Assembly: GCA_021786695.1 (NCBI GenBank)
Contig: JAJYMT010000021.1
Location: 1-24,522, forward strand
DNA length: 24,522 bases
Reading direction: 5' to 3'
DNA from: a bacterium
Lineage (GTDB): Bacteria > Patescibacteriota > Patescibacteriia > Patescibacteriales > GWE2-39-37
The notes beneath the pieces were generated by a model, which was not told where the DNA came from, did no database searches, and saw only the letters and a list, made by a program, of their open reading frames with translations. Shown here in pieces: positions 14,479 to 24,522 of the stretch (its first letter is position 1; every line of letters starts with the position of its first letter). The position numbers and the translations under genes are program-made.

Positions 14479-15291
14479 ATGAAAAATTTTCAAAAAATAA
14501 TAAAAATATTTTTTTTCGTATTCTTGTTTTTTGAATTATTGGGCTTCGGCTTGATTTCGGCGTCTATAAAGACGGCCCGTGCCGCCGAGCCCACCGTCTT
14601 TACGCCCCAGGTCGGCATCCCGAACAGCCCCTTCACCCAAGGTGAAAAATATACTTTCGATAAAAAATCCACCCAGCCGATCGCCGATTACGTCCGCGCG
14701 ATTTACAAATATGCCATCGGCGTGGTCGGCATCCTGGCCACGGTGGTGATGATGATCGGCGGCGTGATGTGGATCATGTCCGGCGGTTCGCCGGAGCGCG
14801 CCGGTGAGGCCAAGGCCTGGATCACCGCCAGTATAAGCGGCTTAGTGTTGACGCTCTGCTCTTATTTGATTTTAGCGACGGTAAATCCGGCGCTGGTTAA
14901 TTTTAAAATCACCGCCGTCGCCGATGTATCGGAAATAAAAATCGGCTGTTGCGATTCGAGTTTTTTAAACGCGGCGGTCGAGCAGGAAAACCGGTGCAAG
15001 ATGGTTTCTAAAGACGAGTGTGCTGACGGATCCTGGAAGGGGGAGGGTTTGATTTGCAGCTCATCCGGCTCCTGTATCACGCCGCCGACCACCTGTTGTG
15101 CGTTTGATTATGCGGTCGGAGTCGGATATCGAGGATGCAGAAACGGATTTGAAAATCAAAATGCCTGTAATAATTCGCTGAGTTGGACGGTAACCGGATT
15201 CGGAATCGACTTCCAGGAAAATAAACAATGCAAAGTTACGGGAAGAACCGGCGCCCTTGGAGCGTACAGGGATCTTTACGGTTGCGAATGA
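14479..15291 (+). CDS. Pilin-like two-helix membrane protein with Cys-rich C-terminal domain
   Basis: A signal peptide (IIKIFFFVFLFFELLGFGLI, then ARAAE) precedes a short linker and two membrane helices: residues about 76-103 (YAIGVVGILATVVMMIGGVM) and about 112-140 (WITASISGLVLTLCSYLILA), with NPALV after. This layout matches the CPR type IV secretion pilin-like family (T4SS_pilin), which resembles VirB2/TrbC. The remaining 120 residues form an unusual external domain with about a dozen cysteines (GCCDSS, CCAFDY and others). The 270-residue length exceeds the roughly 100 residues of simple family members. GAGG directly abuts the ATG. The next gene overlaps its stop by 4 bases (ATGA), indicating translational coupling. 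Exact role unknown; secretion or surface-appendage assembly is inferred from the family. Confidence 0.85.
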   Translation: MKNFQKIIKIFFFVFLFFELLGFGLISASIKTARAAEPTVFTPQVGIPNSPFTQGEKYTFDKKSTQPIADYVRAIYKYAIGVVGILATVVMMIGGVMWIMSGGSPERAGEAKAWITASISGLVLTLCSYLILATVNPALVNFKITAVADVSEIKIGCCDSSFLNAAVEQENRCKMVSKDECADGSWKGEGLICSSSGSCITPPTTCCAFDYAVGVGYRGCRNGFENQNACNNSLSWTVTGFGIDFQENKQCKVTGRTGALGAYRDLYGCE

Positions 15292-16259
15292 TCATCAATA
15301 AAATGAGCAGATATCTAAAAATTATCGTTTTTTTATCCGGCATTTTGTTATTCGGCCTGTCAACTTATTCAGGGGCAACGGCCGCGCCCGGCGAGTTGCC
15401 GAAAATCGCCAATCCGGCGGATTGGCTGCAAGTAAAAATTCCGACCGCGAAATTTTCTAACATAAATTATTGCGACAACGACTCAACCAAGCTCTGCATC
15501 GGCTGGATCGGCGAGTACGTTGCCGGCATCTATAAATATGCCATCGGCGTGGTCGGGATTCTGGCGACGGTAGTGATGATGATCGGCGGGGTGATGTGGA
15601 TCATATCCGGCGGCAACGCAAGCACTATCGGCGAGGCGAAATCCTGGATCACCGCCAGCATAACCGGTCTGCTGATCACCCTCTCGTCCTACATGATCCT
15701 TTATCAGATCAACCCAGAGTTGGTCAGGATGAAGCCGCTAGAGATAAAGATGATCGAGGAAATCGAGGGGGACAGCAACGCCCGCGCGATCAGCGACACC
15801 GACATTTCCGGACAGAATATCGCTCCAGGAACCGTCCAGGTGGTCGTAAGCGAGATGATGGGAAAATATACCTACAGCCAGGAAAAACGACTTACTTCGG
15901 ACAACGGCACGACCTACATTGACTGCTCTTCATTCGCCTGCACCGTCTTGTCTAAAAGCAGAGTGGTTGATCTTGACCCCGGCTCATGCACTACGGCTTC
16001 TCTGTTCGCCCACTCGCAATCAAGTTCGGCCGATCTTACAAAACTGCCGGCTGGCACGTTGGTCGGCTGGCCGCCGAGCGCTTCCAAGGCGGGCGGCCAT
16101 GTCTGGGTTTCTCTGGGAGACGGTAAATTCGCCCAGGCCAGAGGCGGCGACGCCGGTCGCACGCAAGGACAATCAATAAATATAGTAAACTACACCGATG
16201 TATTGCAGGCCACTGAGCGTCTTACCGGCAAAGCCACCCCGTACATCAGGACTTTTTGA
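15288..16259 (+). CDS. Pilin-like membrane protein fused to an NlpC/P60-like peptidoglycan hydrolase domain
   Basis: This 323-residue protein starts at the ATGA overlap with the gene before it; a start at 15303 is also possible. An N-terminal signal segment (IIVFLSGILLFGLSTYSG) precedes two helices at about 82-108 and 118-148, nearly identical to those of the neighbour (YKYAIGVVGILATVVMMIGG). The C-terminal part (about 180-323) reads as an NlpC/P60-like cysteine peptidase/amidase: YIDCSSFACTVL with candidate nucleophile C213, and GGHVWVSLGDG with candidate H271. Such domains cut peptide cross-links in peptidoglycan. A secretion-type membrane module carrying a wall hydrolase could open the wall for an apparatus (inference). 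The longer frame beginning at 15228 lies within the upstream gene and is rejected as the start. Confidence 0.85.
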   Translation: MIINKMSRYLKIIVFLSGILLFGLSTYSGATAAPGELPKIANPADWLQVKIPTAKFSNINYCDNDSTKLCIGWIGEYVAGIYKYAIGVVGILATVVMMIGGVMWIISGGNASTIGEAKSWITASITGLLITLSSYMILYQINPELVRMKPLEIKMIEEIEGDSNARAISDTDISGQNIAPGTVQVVVSEMMGKYTYSQEKRLTSDNGTTYIDCSSFACTVLSKSRVVDLDPGSCTTASLFAHSQSSSADLTKLPAGTLVGWPPSASKAGGHVWVSLGDGKFAQARGGDAGRTQGQSINIVNYTDVLQATERLTGKATPYIRTF

Positions 16260-16263
16260 TTAT

Positions 16264-16479
16264 ATGATCCATTTCACTTCATACGCAAATAATAAATTCG
16301 ACATCCTGAACAAACACCGGGTGTTTTTGCGCAAGGAAGAGATAGAAGAGGCGGTCAACTCACCCGACGAAGTCGCAAAACAAGGCAAATGCTTCGGCGC
16401 GAGAAAAGACGGAATTAAGGTAATCTATAAAAAAGAAGATGAAATAATAAAAATAATTACTTTCTTCCCTGTGAAATAA
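16264..16479 (+). CDS. Small DUF4258-like protein (possible toxin of a TA-like pair)
   Basis: ATG at 16264 lies 4 bases after the stop of the NlpC/P60 fusion gene. The 71-residue protein reads HFTSYANNKFDILNKHRVFL, then RKEEIEEAVNSPDEV, a basic GARKDGIKVIYKK segment, and a C-terminal IIKIITFFPVK strand. The order (N-terminal H, an EEI helix, a basic beta-hairpin) resembles DUF4258 and the wider RelE/BrnT-like fold, at moderate confidence. It is followed by a DUF2283 gene, a pairing seen in many genomes and suspected to be toxin-antitoxin-like. Ending an operon of envelope genes is unusual for a free-standing TA module. Function is not established. Confidence 0.65.
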   Translation: MIHFTSYANNKFDILNKHRVFLRKEEIEEAVNSPDEVAKQGKCFGARKDGIKVIYKKEDEIIKIITFFPVK

Positions 16480-16489
16480 TTTCTCATAA

Positions 16490-16555
16490 CGCGTAACACA
16501 TAACGCATAACGAATTCTGAATTCGCGATATGTGTTACGCGATATGTGTTACGCG
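16490..16555. repeat. Inverted/tandem repeat of GTAACACATA words
   Basis: CGCGTAACACATA (16490-16502) pairs perfectly with TATGTGTTACGCG (16529-16541). The right side carries two tandem 14-base units CGCGATATGTGTTA (16524-16551) plus CGCG. A GAATTC-TG-AATTC centre lies at 16512-16523. It fills the gap between the DUF4258-like and DUF2283 genes and produces a spurious N-terminal extension of the latter. Confidence 0.8.
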
Positions 16556-16558
16556 ATT

Positions 16559-16774
16559 ATGCTCTACGACCCCGAATCAAATATCCTATCGATTGAACTC
16601 ACGCGCGGCGCCATCACCCACGCGCGTGAATTCGGCAACTTGATTGTCCATCTATCTGGCGCCGGCAAGCCGGTCCTTTTGGAGATACTGGATGCTTCCA
16701 GTTTGACCGGCGGCCTGGCAAAAATCGATCCGAAACTTTGGCGAGGATTGTCGAGCGCGGAAGTCAGCTCATAA
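16559..16774 (+). CDS. DUF2283 family protein
   Basis: The 71-residue protein begins MLYDPESNILSIELTRG and includes LIVHLSGAGKPVLLEILDAS, the pattern of DUF2283 (Y-D-x-x-x-[DN]-x-L-x-I near the N-terminus and [GL]-x-E-I-L-D-A-S near the end). Family members are small, often lie beside DUF4258 genes, and are suspected antitoxin-like partners; the function is not settled. The start at 16559 is chosen because the conserved family start MLYD lies there; an upstream in-frame ATG at 16532 only adds residues encoded by the repeat at 16490-16555. No Shine-Dalgarno site is visible. It is the last gene of the plus-strand cluster, before a bidirectional terminator. Confidence 0.8.
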   Translation: MLYDPESNILSIELTRGAITHAREFGNLIVHLSGAGKPVLLEILDASSLTGGLAKIDPKLWRGLSSAEVSS

Positions 16775-16787
16775 ATGCTTGCCGCAA

Positions 16788-16827
16788 CAAAATACCCCCG
16801 CTCGAATTACCGGGCGGGGGTATTTTG
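16788..16827. terminator. Bidirectional intrinsic terminator between DUF2283 and rpoC
   Basis: CAAAATACCCCCGCTCG (16788-16804) pairs with CGGGCGGGGGTATTTTG (16811-16827), leaving loop AATTAC; one pair is a G-T wobble. The A-tract and T-tract are built into the stem base, so either RNA ends in a GC-rich hairpin followed by U-rich sequence. It separates convergent genes and should stop transcripts from both sides. Confidence 0.85.
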
Positions 16828-16833
16828 TTTTAT

Positions 16834-16847
16834 GGAGCTTTCGCTCC
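16834..16847 (-). other. GNRA-capped mini-hairpin after rpoC
   Basis: On the minus strand GGAGC-GAAA-GCTCC forms a 5-bp stem with a GAAA tetraloop, 24 bases after the rpoC stop and just before the terminator stem. It could stabilise the mRNA end or simply be part of the termination region. Confidence 0.4.
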
Positions 16848-16871
16848 TATATAAAGAACCAGTAAACCTGA

Positions 16872-19800
16872 TTATTCTTCGACCGGCTCATCCGTCTCTG
16901 CCGCCGGTTTCGGTTTGCGGGCGTAATAGCCGGTGCCGGCCGGAATCAGCCGGCCGATGATTACGTTCTCTTTCAGGCCTTCCAGGTAATCGACCTTGCC
17001 GGTGACTGCCGCCTCGATCAGCACGCGCGCCGTCTCTTGGAAAGAAGCGGCCGAGAGAAAGCTGTCGGTGGTAAGAGAGGCCTTGGTCATACCCAAGAGC
17101 AGTTCTTGGCCCTTGGATGATTTTTTATTATCAAGCGCCGCCTTTTCGTTGGTGCGATCGAACACCGCCTTCTCCAGTATCTCGCCCGGCAGCATCTCGG
17201 TGTCGCCGGAGTCCTCGACGTAGACGCGGGAGAACATCTGTTTGGCGATAATCTCGATATGTTTGTCGTTCAGCGGCTGGCCCTGGGACGAATAGACGAA
17301 CTGGATCTCTTTGATGATATATTTCTGTGTCTCCAGCTTGCCCTTGAGCTGATAGAGCTGTTGCAGATCGACGTTGCCTTCGGTCAATTGGTCGCCGCGT
17401 CCGACCTCGTCGCCGTCTTTGACCCAGATGCTATAACCCTTGGGGATGGTGAATTCTTTTTCTTTCTCCGCCTCGGCCCCGACCATCACCGCTTTGTCGT
17501 CAAGGGAGATTTTTCCCCCGCGCTTGGCTTTGACTGTCGCCTCGCCCAGGGTGAACAACGCCGCACCCTTTTTCACTTCTTCGCCCTCTTTCACCAAAAC
17601 CTTGGGCGACGCCGACTTGTCACTCTTGGATTTGCCCGACTTGCTCTCGAGCCCGGCCTCCTTGGCCGCCTCGGCGAAATAATACTTGTCGGTTTCGACG
17701 CCTTTGTAAAATATCTTAAGAATTTTTACCTGCGGATTGGAAACGGTCACGGTGCGGCCCTCGGCGTCGATGATCTCGCGGGTGCCGGTCTCGATCTTCA
17801 CCCGTCCGGCCACGTCGGAAACGAAGGCCCGGTGCTTAGGCGGCCGCGATTCAAAAATTTCTTCCACCCGCGGCAGACCCTGGGTGATGTCTTCTGATCC
17901 GGCCACGCCGCCGGTATGGAAAGTTCTCATGGTAAGCTGGGTTCCCGGCTCGCCGATCGACTGCGCGGCGATGATGCCGACCGCGGTGCCGATCTTGACC
18001 GGCTGGTTGTAGCCGAGATCATAACCGTAGCACTTGACGCAGACGCCCTTGTGCAGCTTGCAAGACAGAATCGAGCGGACGTGGGCGGTGTTGATCTCTT
18101 CCTTCTTCAGCTGTTCGGCCGCGGTCTCGGTGACCAGTTCTCCCGCCTTGAGCAAGGTCTTGCCTTTGGCGTTCTTCAAGTCGCCCGCCAGATAGCGGCC
18201 GGTGATCCTTTTCACCAGGTCCTGGCCGGCCTCTTCGCTTTCTTTCTTGTTCAAGATCATACCGACCGTATCGCCGCAATCATCGGTCGCGACAATCACG
18301 TCCTGCGCCACGTCCACCAAGCGGCGGGTCAGATAGCCGGCGTTGGCGGTGCGGAGCGCGGTGTCGGAAAGGCCCTTGCGCACGCCGTGCGTGGAAATGA
18401 AATATTCGAGTACGCCAAAACCGTTCTTGAAATTACCCCTGACCGGCAGTTCGATGATGTCGCCGGAGGGAGAGGTGACCAGGCCCTTCATACCGATAAT
18501 CTGCGTCAGCTGCGCCCAGGAACCGCGAGCGCCGGAATCGATCATTGAAAAAACCGGACCGTCGATCGGCAGACCCGTCTTGCACAGATTGGTGATTTTT
18601 TCCTTGGTATCGGTCCAGAGCTCGATCACCTTGGCATAGCGTTCGCTGTCGGTTAAGAGGCCGTCTTCGAACTGTTCCTGGATCTTGTCGACATTGACGT
18701 TCGACTGGGCGATCAGCTCATCCCGTTCTTTGAATTGCGGCAGATCGCCCATGCTCCAGGACAGACCGCTCTTGGTGATATATTTCAAACTTACTTTCTT
18801 GAGATCGTCGACGAACCTGACCGTCCGCTCCTCGCCGTAGTGCCTGAGACAATCCTTGATCAGACCGCGCATCTTGCTTTTGCCGATGATGTCGTTGACG
18901 AAACGGAGTTTTTCCGGCAGCACCTCATTCAGGATGATCCGGCCGATGGTGGTCTTGATGATCTCGCCGTCCATCTTTACTTTGATCAGCTGATGGATCG
19001 CGATCTTGCCGAGCTGGTAGGCGAGCTTGGCCTCTTCCACCGAAGCGAAGGCCTTGACCGCCTGGTCGTCCTGGTTGTCGCCTTTTATCACCGTAAGATA
19101 AAAAGTGCCCCAAACGATATCTTGGCCCGGAGTGACGATCGGATCGCCGGTCGCCGGCTTCAAGAGATTATGCGAGGCCAGCATGATGTCGCGCGCCTCC
19201 TCGACCGCTTCTTTGGTAAGCGGTAAGTGCACCGCCATCTGGTCGCCGTCGAAGTCCGCGTTGAAAGCGGTACAGACCAATGGATGGATCTGGATCGCCT
19301 TGCCCTCGATCAGGATCGGCCTGAAGGCCTGGATGCCCAGGCGGTGCAGGGTCGGCGCGCGGTTCAATAATACGTAGGCGTCTTTAATGATGTCTTCCAG
19401 GTTGTCCCAGACCTCGTCATGTCCGGCTTCGATGAAGCGGGAGGCGGAACGGACATTATGCACGATCTCTTTCTTGATCAGGCGGCTGATGATGAACGGC
19501 TTGAACAGTTCCAGCGCCATGGTCTTGGGCAGGCCGCATTGATCCAATTTCAAATTCGGATTGACCACGATCACGCTGCGGCCGGAATAGTCGATACGCT
19601 TGCCTAAGAGATTCTGGCGGAAACGCCCCTGTTTGCCTTTAAGCGAATCGGCCAGCGATTTGAGCATCCGTTTCTGCCCCGTAGAGGCGACCACGGTCTT
19701 GCCATGGCGCGCCGAATTGTCGATCAGGGCATCGACCGCCTCCTGCAGCATTCGTTTTTCGTTGCGCGCGATCACTTCCGGCGCGTTCAATTCCAACAAT

Positions 19801-20864
19801 TGCTTCAGCCGGTTGTTGCGGTTGATGACGCGGCGGTATAAATCATTCAGGTCGGAAGTGGCGAAACGGCCGCCGTCGAGCGGCACCATCGGCCGCAGAT
19901 CCGGCGGAATTACCGGGATGATGGTCATGATCATCCACTCCGGCCGGATGCCGTTGGCCAGCAAGCTCTTGAAGAGCTTCAGGCGGCGGATTAATTTTTG
20001 CTTTTTGGTGTCGTTGGCGTCCAGGAGTTCTTTTTCCATCTTGGCGATGCCTTCGACTAAATCGATCCGTTCCAGAAGTTTTCGCACCGCCTCGGCGCCG
20101 ATGCCGGCCTCGAAGATGTGGCCGTATTTCAAACTCAAGTTCTGATAGGTGCTTTCGGAGATGATGGTGAGCGGTTTCAGTTCTTTCAATTCTTTCTGCG
20201 CCTGGTCGAAGGCATTGTTCAGGTTGGCGAATTTTTCATCGCGAGCGTCGGTGAGCGAATCGATTTCCTTGGCCAGGATAGTTTCGATCTCCGCTTCCTT
20301 CTTGCCGTCCTGCAAAAGTTTGCCTTTGCGGTTCCTAATCTCCGCCACCTGCCGGGCATATTCGGTCTCGATCTGTTTCTTTTTTGCCTTAAGTTCATTC
20401 TTGATTTGCTCGACCGTCGCCTCGCGCAGCCCTTCATTCACGTCAGTGATGATGAAGCTGGCGAAATAGACCACCTTTTCGAGCGACTGCATCGACAGGT
20501 CCAGGATCAGGCCGATCTTACTTGAGATGCCGCGCAAAAACCAGATATGCGTCACCGGCGATTTCAAAGAGATATGGCCGAACCGTTCACGGCGGACGAT
20601 CGAACGGGTCACTTCCACGCCGCACTTGTCGCAGACAATGCCCTTATAGCGGATCTTCTTATATTTGCCGCAGTAGCACTCCCAGTCCTTGGAGGGGCCG
20701 AAAATGCGTTCGCAGAACAAGCCGTCCTTCTCCGGTTTCTGGGTGCGGTAGTTGATGGTTTCCGGACGCGTCACCTCGCCATGCGACCAGCCGCCGATCT
20801 GCTCGGGACTTGCCAGTTTCAGCATGATTGCGTCGAAGTCGGAGGTCTTTATTGGATTCAGCAT
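16872..20864 (-). CDS. rpoC: DNA-directed RNA polymerase subunit beta'
   Basis: The beta' subunit forms one side of the polymerase cleft and holds the catalytic magnesium. The 1330-residue protein has the N-terminal zinc site (C63, C65, C78, C81 in the WECYCGKYKK / CDKCG region), the invariant catalytic motif NADFDGDQMAVH (N535; D537, D539, D541) and the second zinc site (C863, C935, C942, C945 in CKLHKGVCVKC). A Lys/Ser-rich linker (LESKSGKSKSDKSASPK) and hybrid-barrel-like segments lie toward the C-terminus, and the chain ends in an acidic tail. It starts 66 bases after the rpoB stop; this short AT-rich spacer holds TAATTAG/CCTAAT-type repeat words and no Shine-Dalgarno site. The gene is complete and ends before the bidirectional terminator. 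Confidence 0.98.
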   Translation of the reverse strand: MLNPIKTSDFDAIMLKLASPEQIGGWSHGEVTRPETINYRTQKPEKDGLFCERIFGPSKDWECYCGKYKKIRYKGIVCDKCGVEVTRSIVRRERFGHISLKSPVTHIWFLRGISSKIGLILDLSMQSLEKVVYFASFIITDVNEGLREATVEQIKNELKAKKKQIETEYARQVAEIRNRKGKLLQDGKKEAEIETILAKEIDSLTDARDEKFANLNNAFDQAQKELKELKPLTIISESTYQNLSLKYGHIFEAGIGAEAVRKLLERIDLVEGIAKMEKELLDANDTKKQKLIRRLKLFKSLLANGIRPEWMIMTIIPVIPPDLRPMVPLDGGRFATSDLNDLYRRVINRNNRLKQLLELNAPEVIARNEKRMLQEAVDALIDNSARHGKTVVASTGQKRMLKSLADSLKGKQGRFRQNLLGKRIDYSGRSVIVVNPNLKLDQCGLPKTMALELFKPFIISRLIKKEIVHNVRSASRFIEAGHDEVWDNLEDIIKDAYVLLNRAPTLHRLGIQAFRPILIEGKAIQIHPLVCTAFNADFDGDQMAVHLPLTKEAVEEARDIMLASHNLLKPATGDPIVTPGQDIVWGTFYLTVIKGDNQDDQAVKAFASVEEAKLAYQLGKIAIHQLIKVKMDGEIIKTTIGRIILNEVLPEKLRFVNDIIGKSKMRGLIKDCLRHYGEERTVRFVDDLKKVSLKYITKSGLSWSMGDLPQFKERDELIAQSNVNVDKIQEQFEDGLLTDSERYAKVIELWTDTKEKITNLCKTGLPIDGPVFSMIDSGARGSWAQLTQIIGMKGLVTSPSGDIIELPVRGNFKNGFGVLEYFISTHGVRKGLSDTALRTANAGYLTRRLVDVAQDVIVATDDCGDTVGMILNKKESEEAGQDLVKRITGRYLAGDLKNAKGKTLLKAGELVTETAAEQLKKEEINTAHVRSILSCKLHKGVCVKCYGYDLGYNQPVKIGTAVGIIAAQSIGEPGTQLTMRTFHTGGVAGSEDITQGLPRVEEIFESRPPKHRAFVSDVAGRVKIETGTREIIDAEGRTVTVSNPQVKILKIFYKGVETDKYYFAEAAKEAGLESKSGKSKSDKSASPKVLVKEGEEVKKGAALFTLGEATVKAKRGGKISLDDKAVMVGAEAEKEKEFTIPKGYSIWVKDGDEVGRGDQLTEGNVDLQQLYQLKGKLETQKYIIKEIQFVYSSQGQPLNDKHIEIIAKQMFSRVYVEDSGDTEMLPGEILEKAVFDRTNEKAALDNKKSSKGQELLLGMTKASLTTDSFLSAASFQETARVLIEAAVTGKVDYLEGLKENVIIGRLIPAGTGYYARKPKPAAETDEPVEE

Positions 20865-20930
20865 AGTTTAGATAATTAGTTGATCAGGTAATTAGTTTAA
20901 TTTCCTAATTGCCCAATATCCTAATATAAC

Positions 20931-24359
<3,429 letters not shown>

Positions 24360-24424
24360 AAAAAATGCTCAAGCGAGATGCTCAAGTTAATATGGAATTA
24401 ATTTAATTTAGATAGATGATCGCC

Positions 24425-24451
24425 ATTTAAACTTTAGATCGAAGTTTAAAT
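24425..24451. promoter_or_regulatory. Inverted repeat in the rpoB leader
   Basis: ATTTAAACTT (24425-24434) and AAGTTTAAAT (24442-24451) are exact complements around TAGATCG. It lies about 65 bases upstream of rpoB. It could be an operator or a weak leader hairpin. A direct repeat, ATGCTCAAG at 24365-24373 and 24378-24386, lies closer to the start codon. Confidence 0.4.
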
Positions 24452-24487
24452 TTCTGTTTTAAAATAAGCCAAATTTTTTAAAAAAAC

Positions 24488-24522
24488 AAAAAAACGGCGT
24501 CTGCCCACATTTTTCCTGATGT
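24488..24522 (-). terminator. Possible truncated terminator upstream of rpoB
   Basis: On the minus strand GTGGGCAGACGCCG is followed by a run of seven T, one G and more T. This would fit the 3' half of a terminator stem whose other half lies beyond the window, ending the gene upstream of rpoB. The other half cannot be seen. Confidence 0.25.

Noticed and set aside
15228..15287. N-terminal extension of the pilin-hydrolase fusion
   Set aside because: It lies inside the preceding gene in another frame and would put a basic, non-signal sequence before the signal peptide; the ATGA overlap start is better.
14479..16259. Recoded TGA (Gly) as in Absconditabacteria/Gracilibacteria
   Set aside because: TGA ends several genes at sensible operon junctions and does not occur inside the long conserved frames, so the standard bacterial code applies.
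16198..16263. N-terminal extension of the DUF4258-like protein
   Set aside because: It overlaps the end of the pilin-hydrolase gene; the ATG at 16264 fits the 4-base operon spacing.
16532..16558. N-terminal extension of the DUF2283 protein
   Set aside because: The extra residues are translated from the inverted repeat, and the family pattern starts at the ATG at 16559.

Overview
The window looks like a chromosomal segment of a Patescibacteria/CPR bacterium. This is an inference from gene content: two proteins of the short two-helix type IV secretion 'pilin-like' family typical of these genomes, DUF2283 and DUF4258-like small genes, very large secreted Cys-rich proteins, few Shine-Dalgarno sites, and many palindromic repeats both between and inside genes. 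TGA is used as a normal stop (for example the ATGA overlap at 15288-15291), so the code is standard rather than the recoded one of Absconditabacteria/Gracilibacteria. I cannot name the class from sequence alone.

Layout. Minus strand, right to left: rpoB (24359-20931) and rpoC (20864-16872) form the RNA polymerase operon, ending at a bidirectional terminator (16788-16827). A plus-strand cluster (13740-16774) lies between rpoC and leuS: a membrane-anchored DsbA-like thioredoxin, two tandem pilin-like proteins (the first with a Cys-rich tail, the second fused to an NlpC/P60-like peptidoglycan hydrolase domain), then a DUF4258-like/DUF2283 pair. A tiny basic protein (13390-13536, minus) and overlapping divergent -10 elements sit upstream. 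Minus strand again: leuS (13322-10329), a small secreted Cys-containing protein (10324-9800), rsmA/ksgA (9791-8835), then after a strong-looking promoter an envelope group: a thrombospondin type 3 repeat membrane protein (8651-7959), a 2545-residue secreted protein of jelly-roll-like domains and Cys-rich linkers (7953-316), and the start of a membrane protein cut by the window edge (260-1).

The most notable observations are: (1) a complete Nudix domain, with its metal-binding glutamates, inserted in frame in the CP1/editing region of LeuRS; (2) palindromic elements of about 105 bp that lie in frame within both rsmA and leuS, in the same orientation and reading frame, giving related peptides in two unrelated essential proteins; further different palindromes, a heptamer repeat and an element fragment add more extra peptide to the same two genes; (3) a giant surface protein with nine C-x5-G-C motifs, encoded near a DsbA-like protein and Cys-rich pilin-like proteins; (4) a pilin-like membrane module fused to a cell-wall hydrolase domain.

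Taken together, the non-housekeeping genes look like a cell-envelope / type IV secretion-like surface system with oxidative-folding support. That functional link is inference from co-location and cysteine content; no VirB4/VirD4 ATPase is visible in the window.
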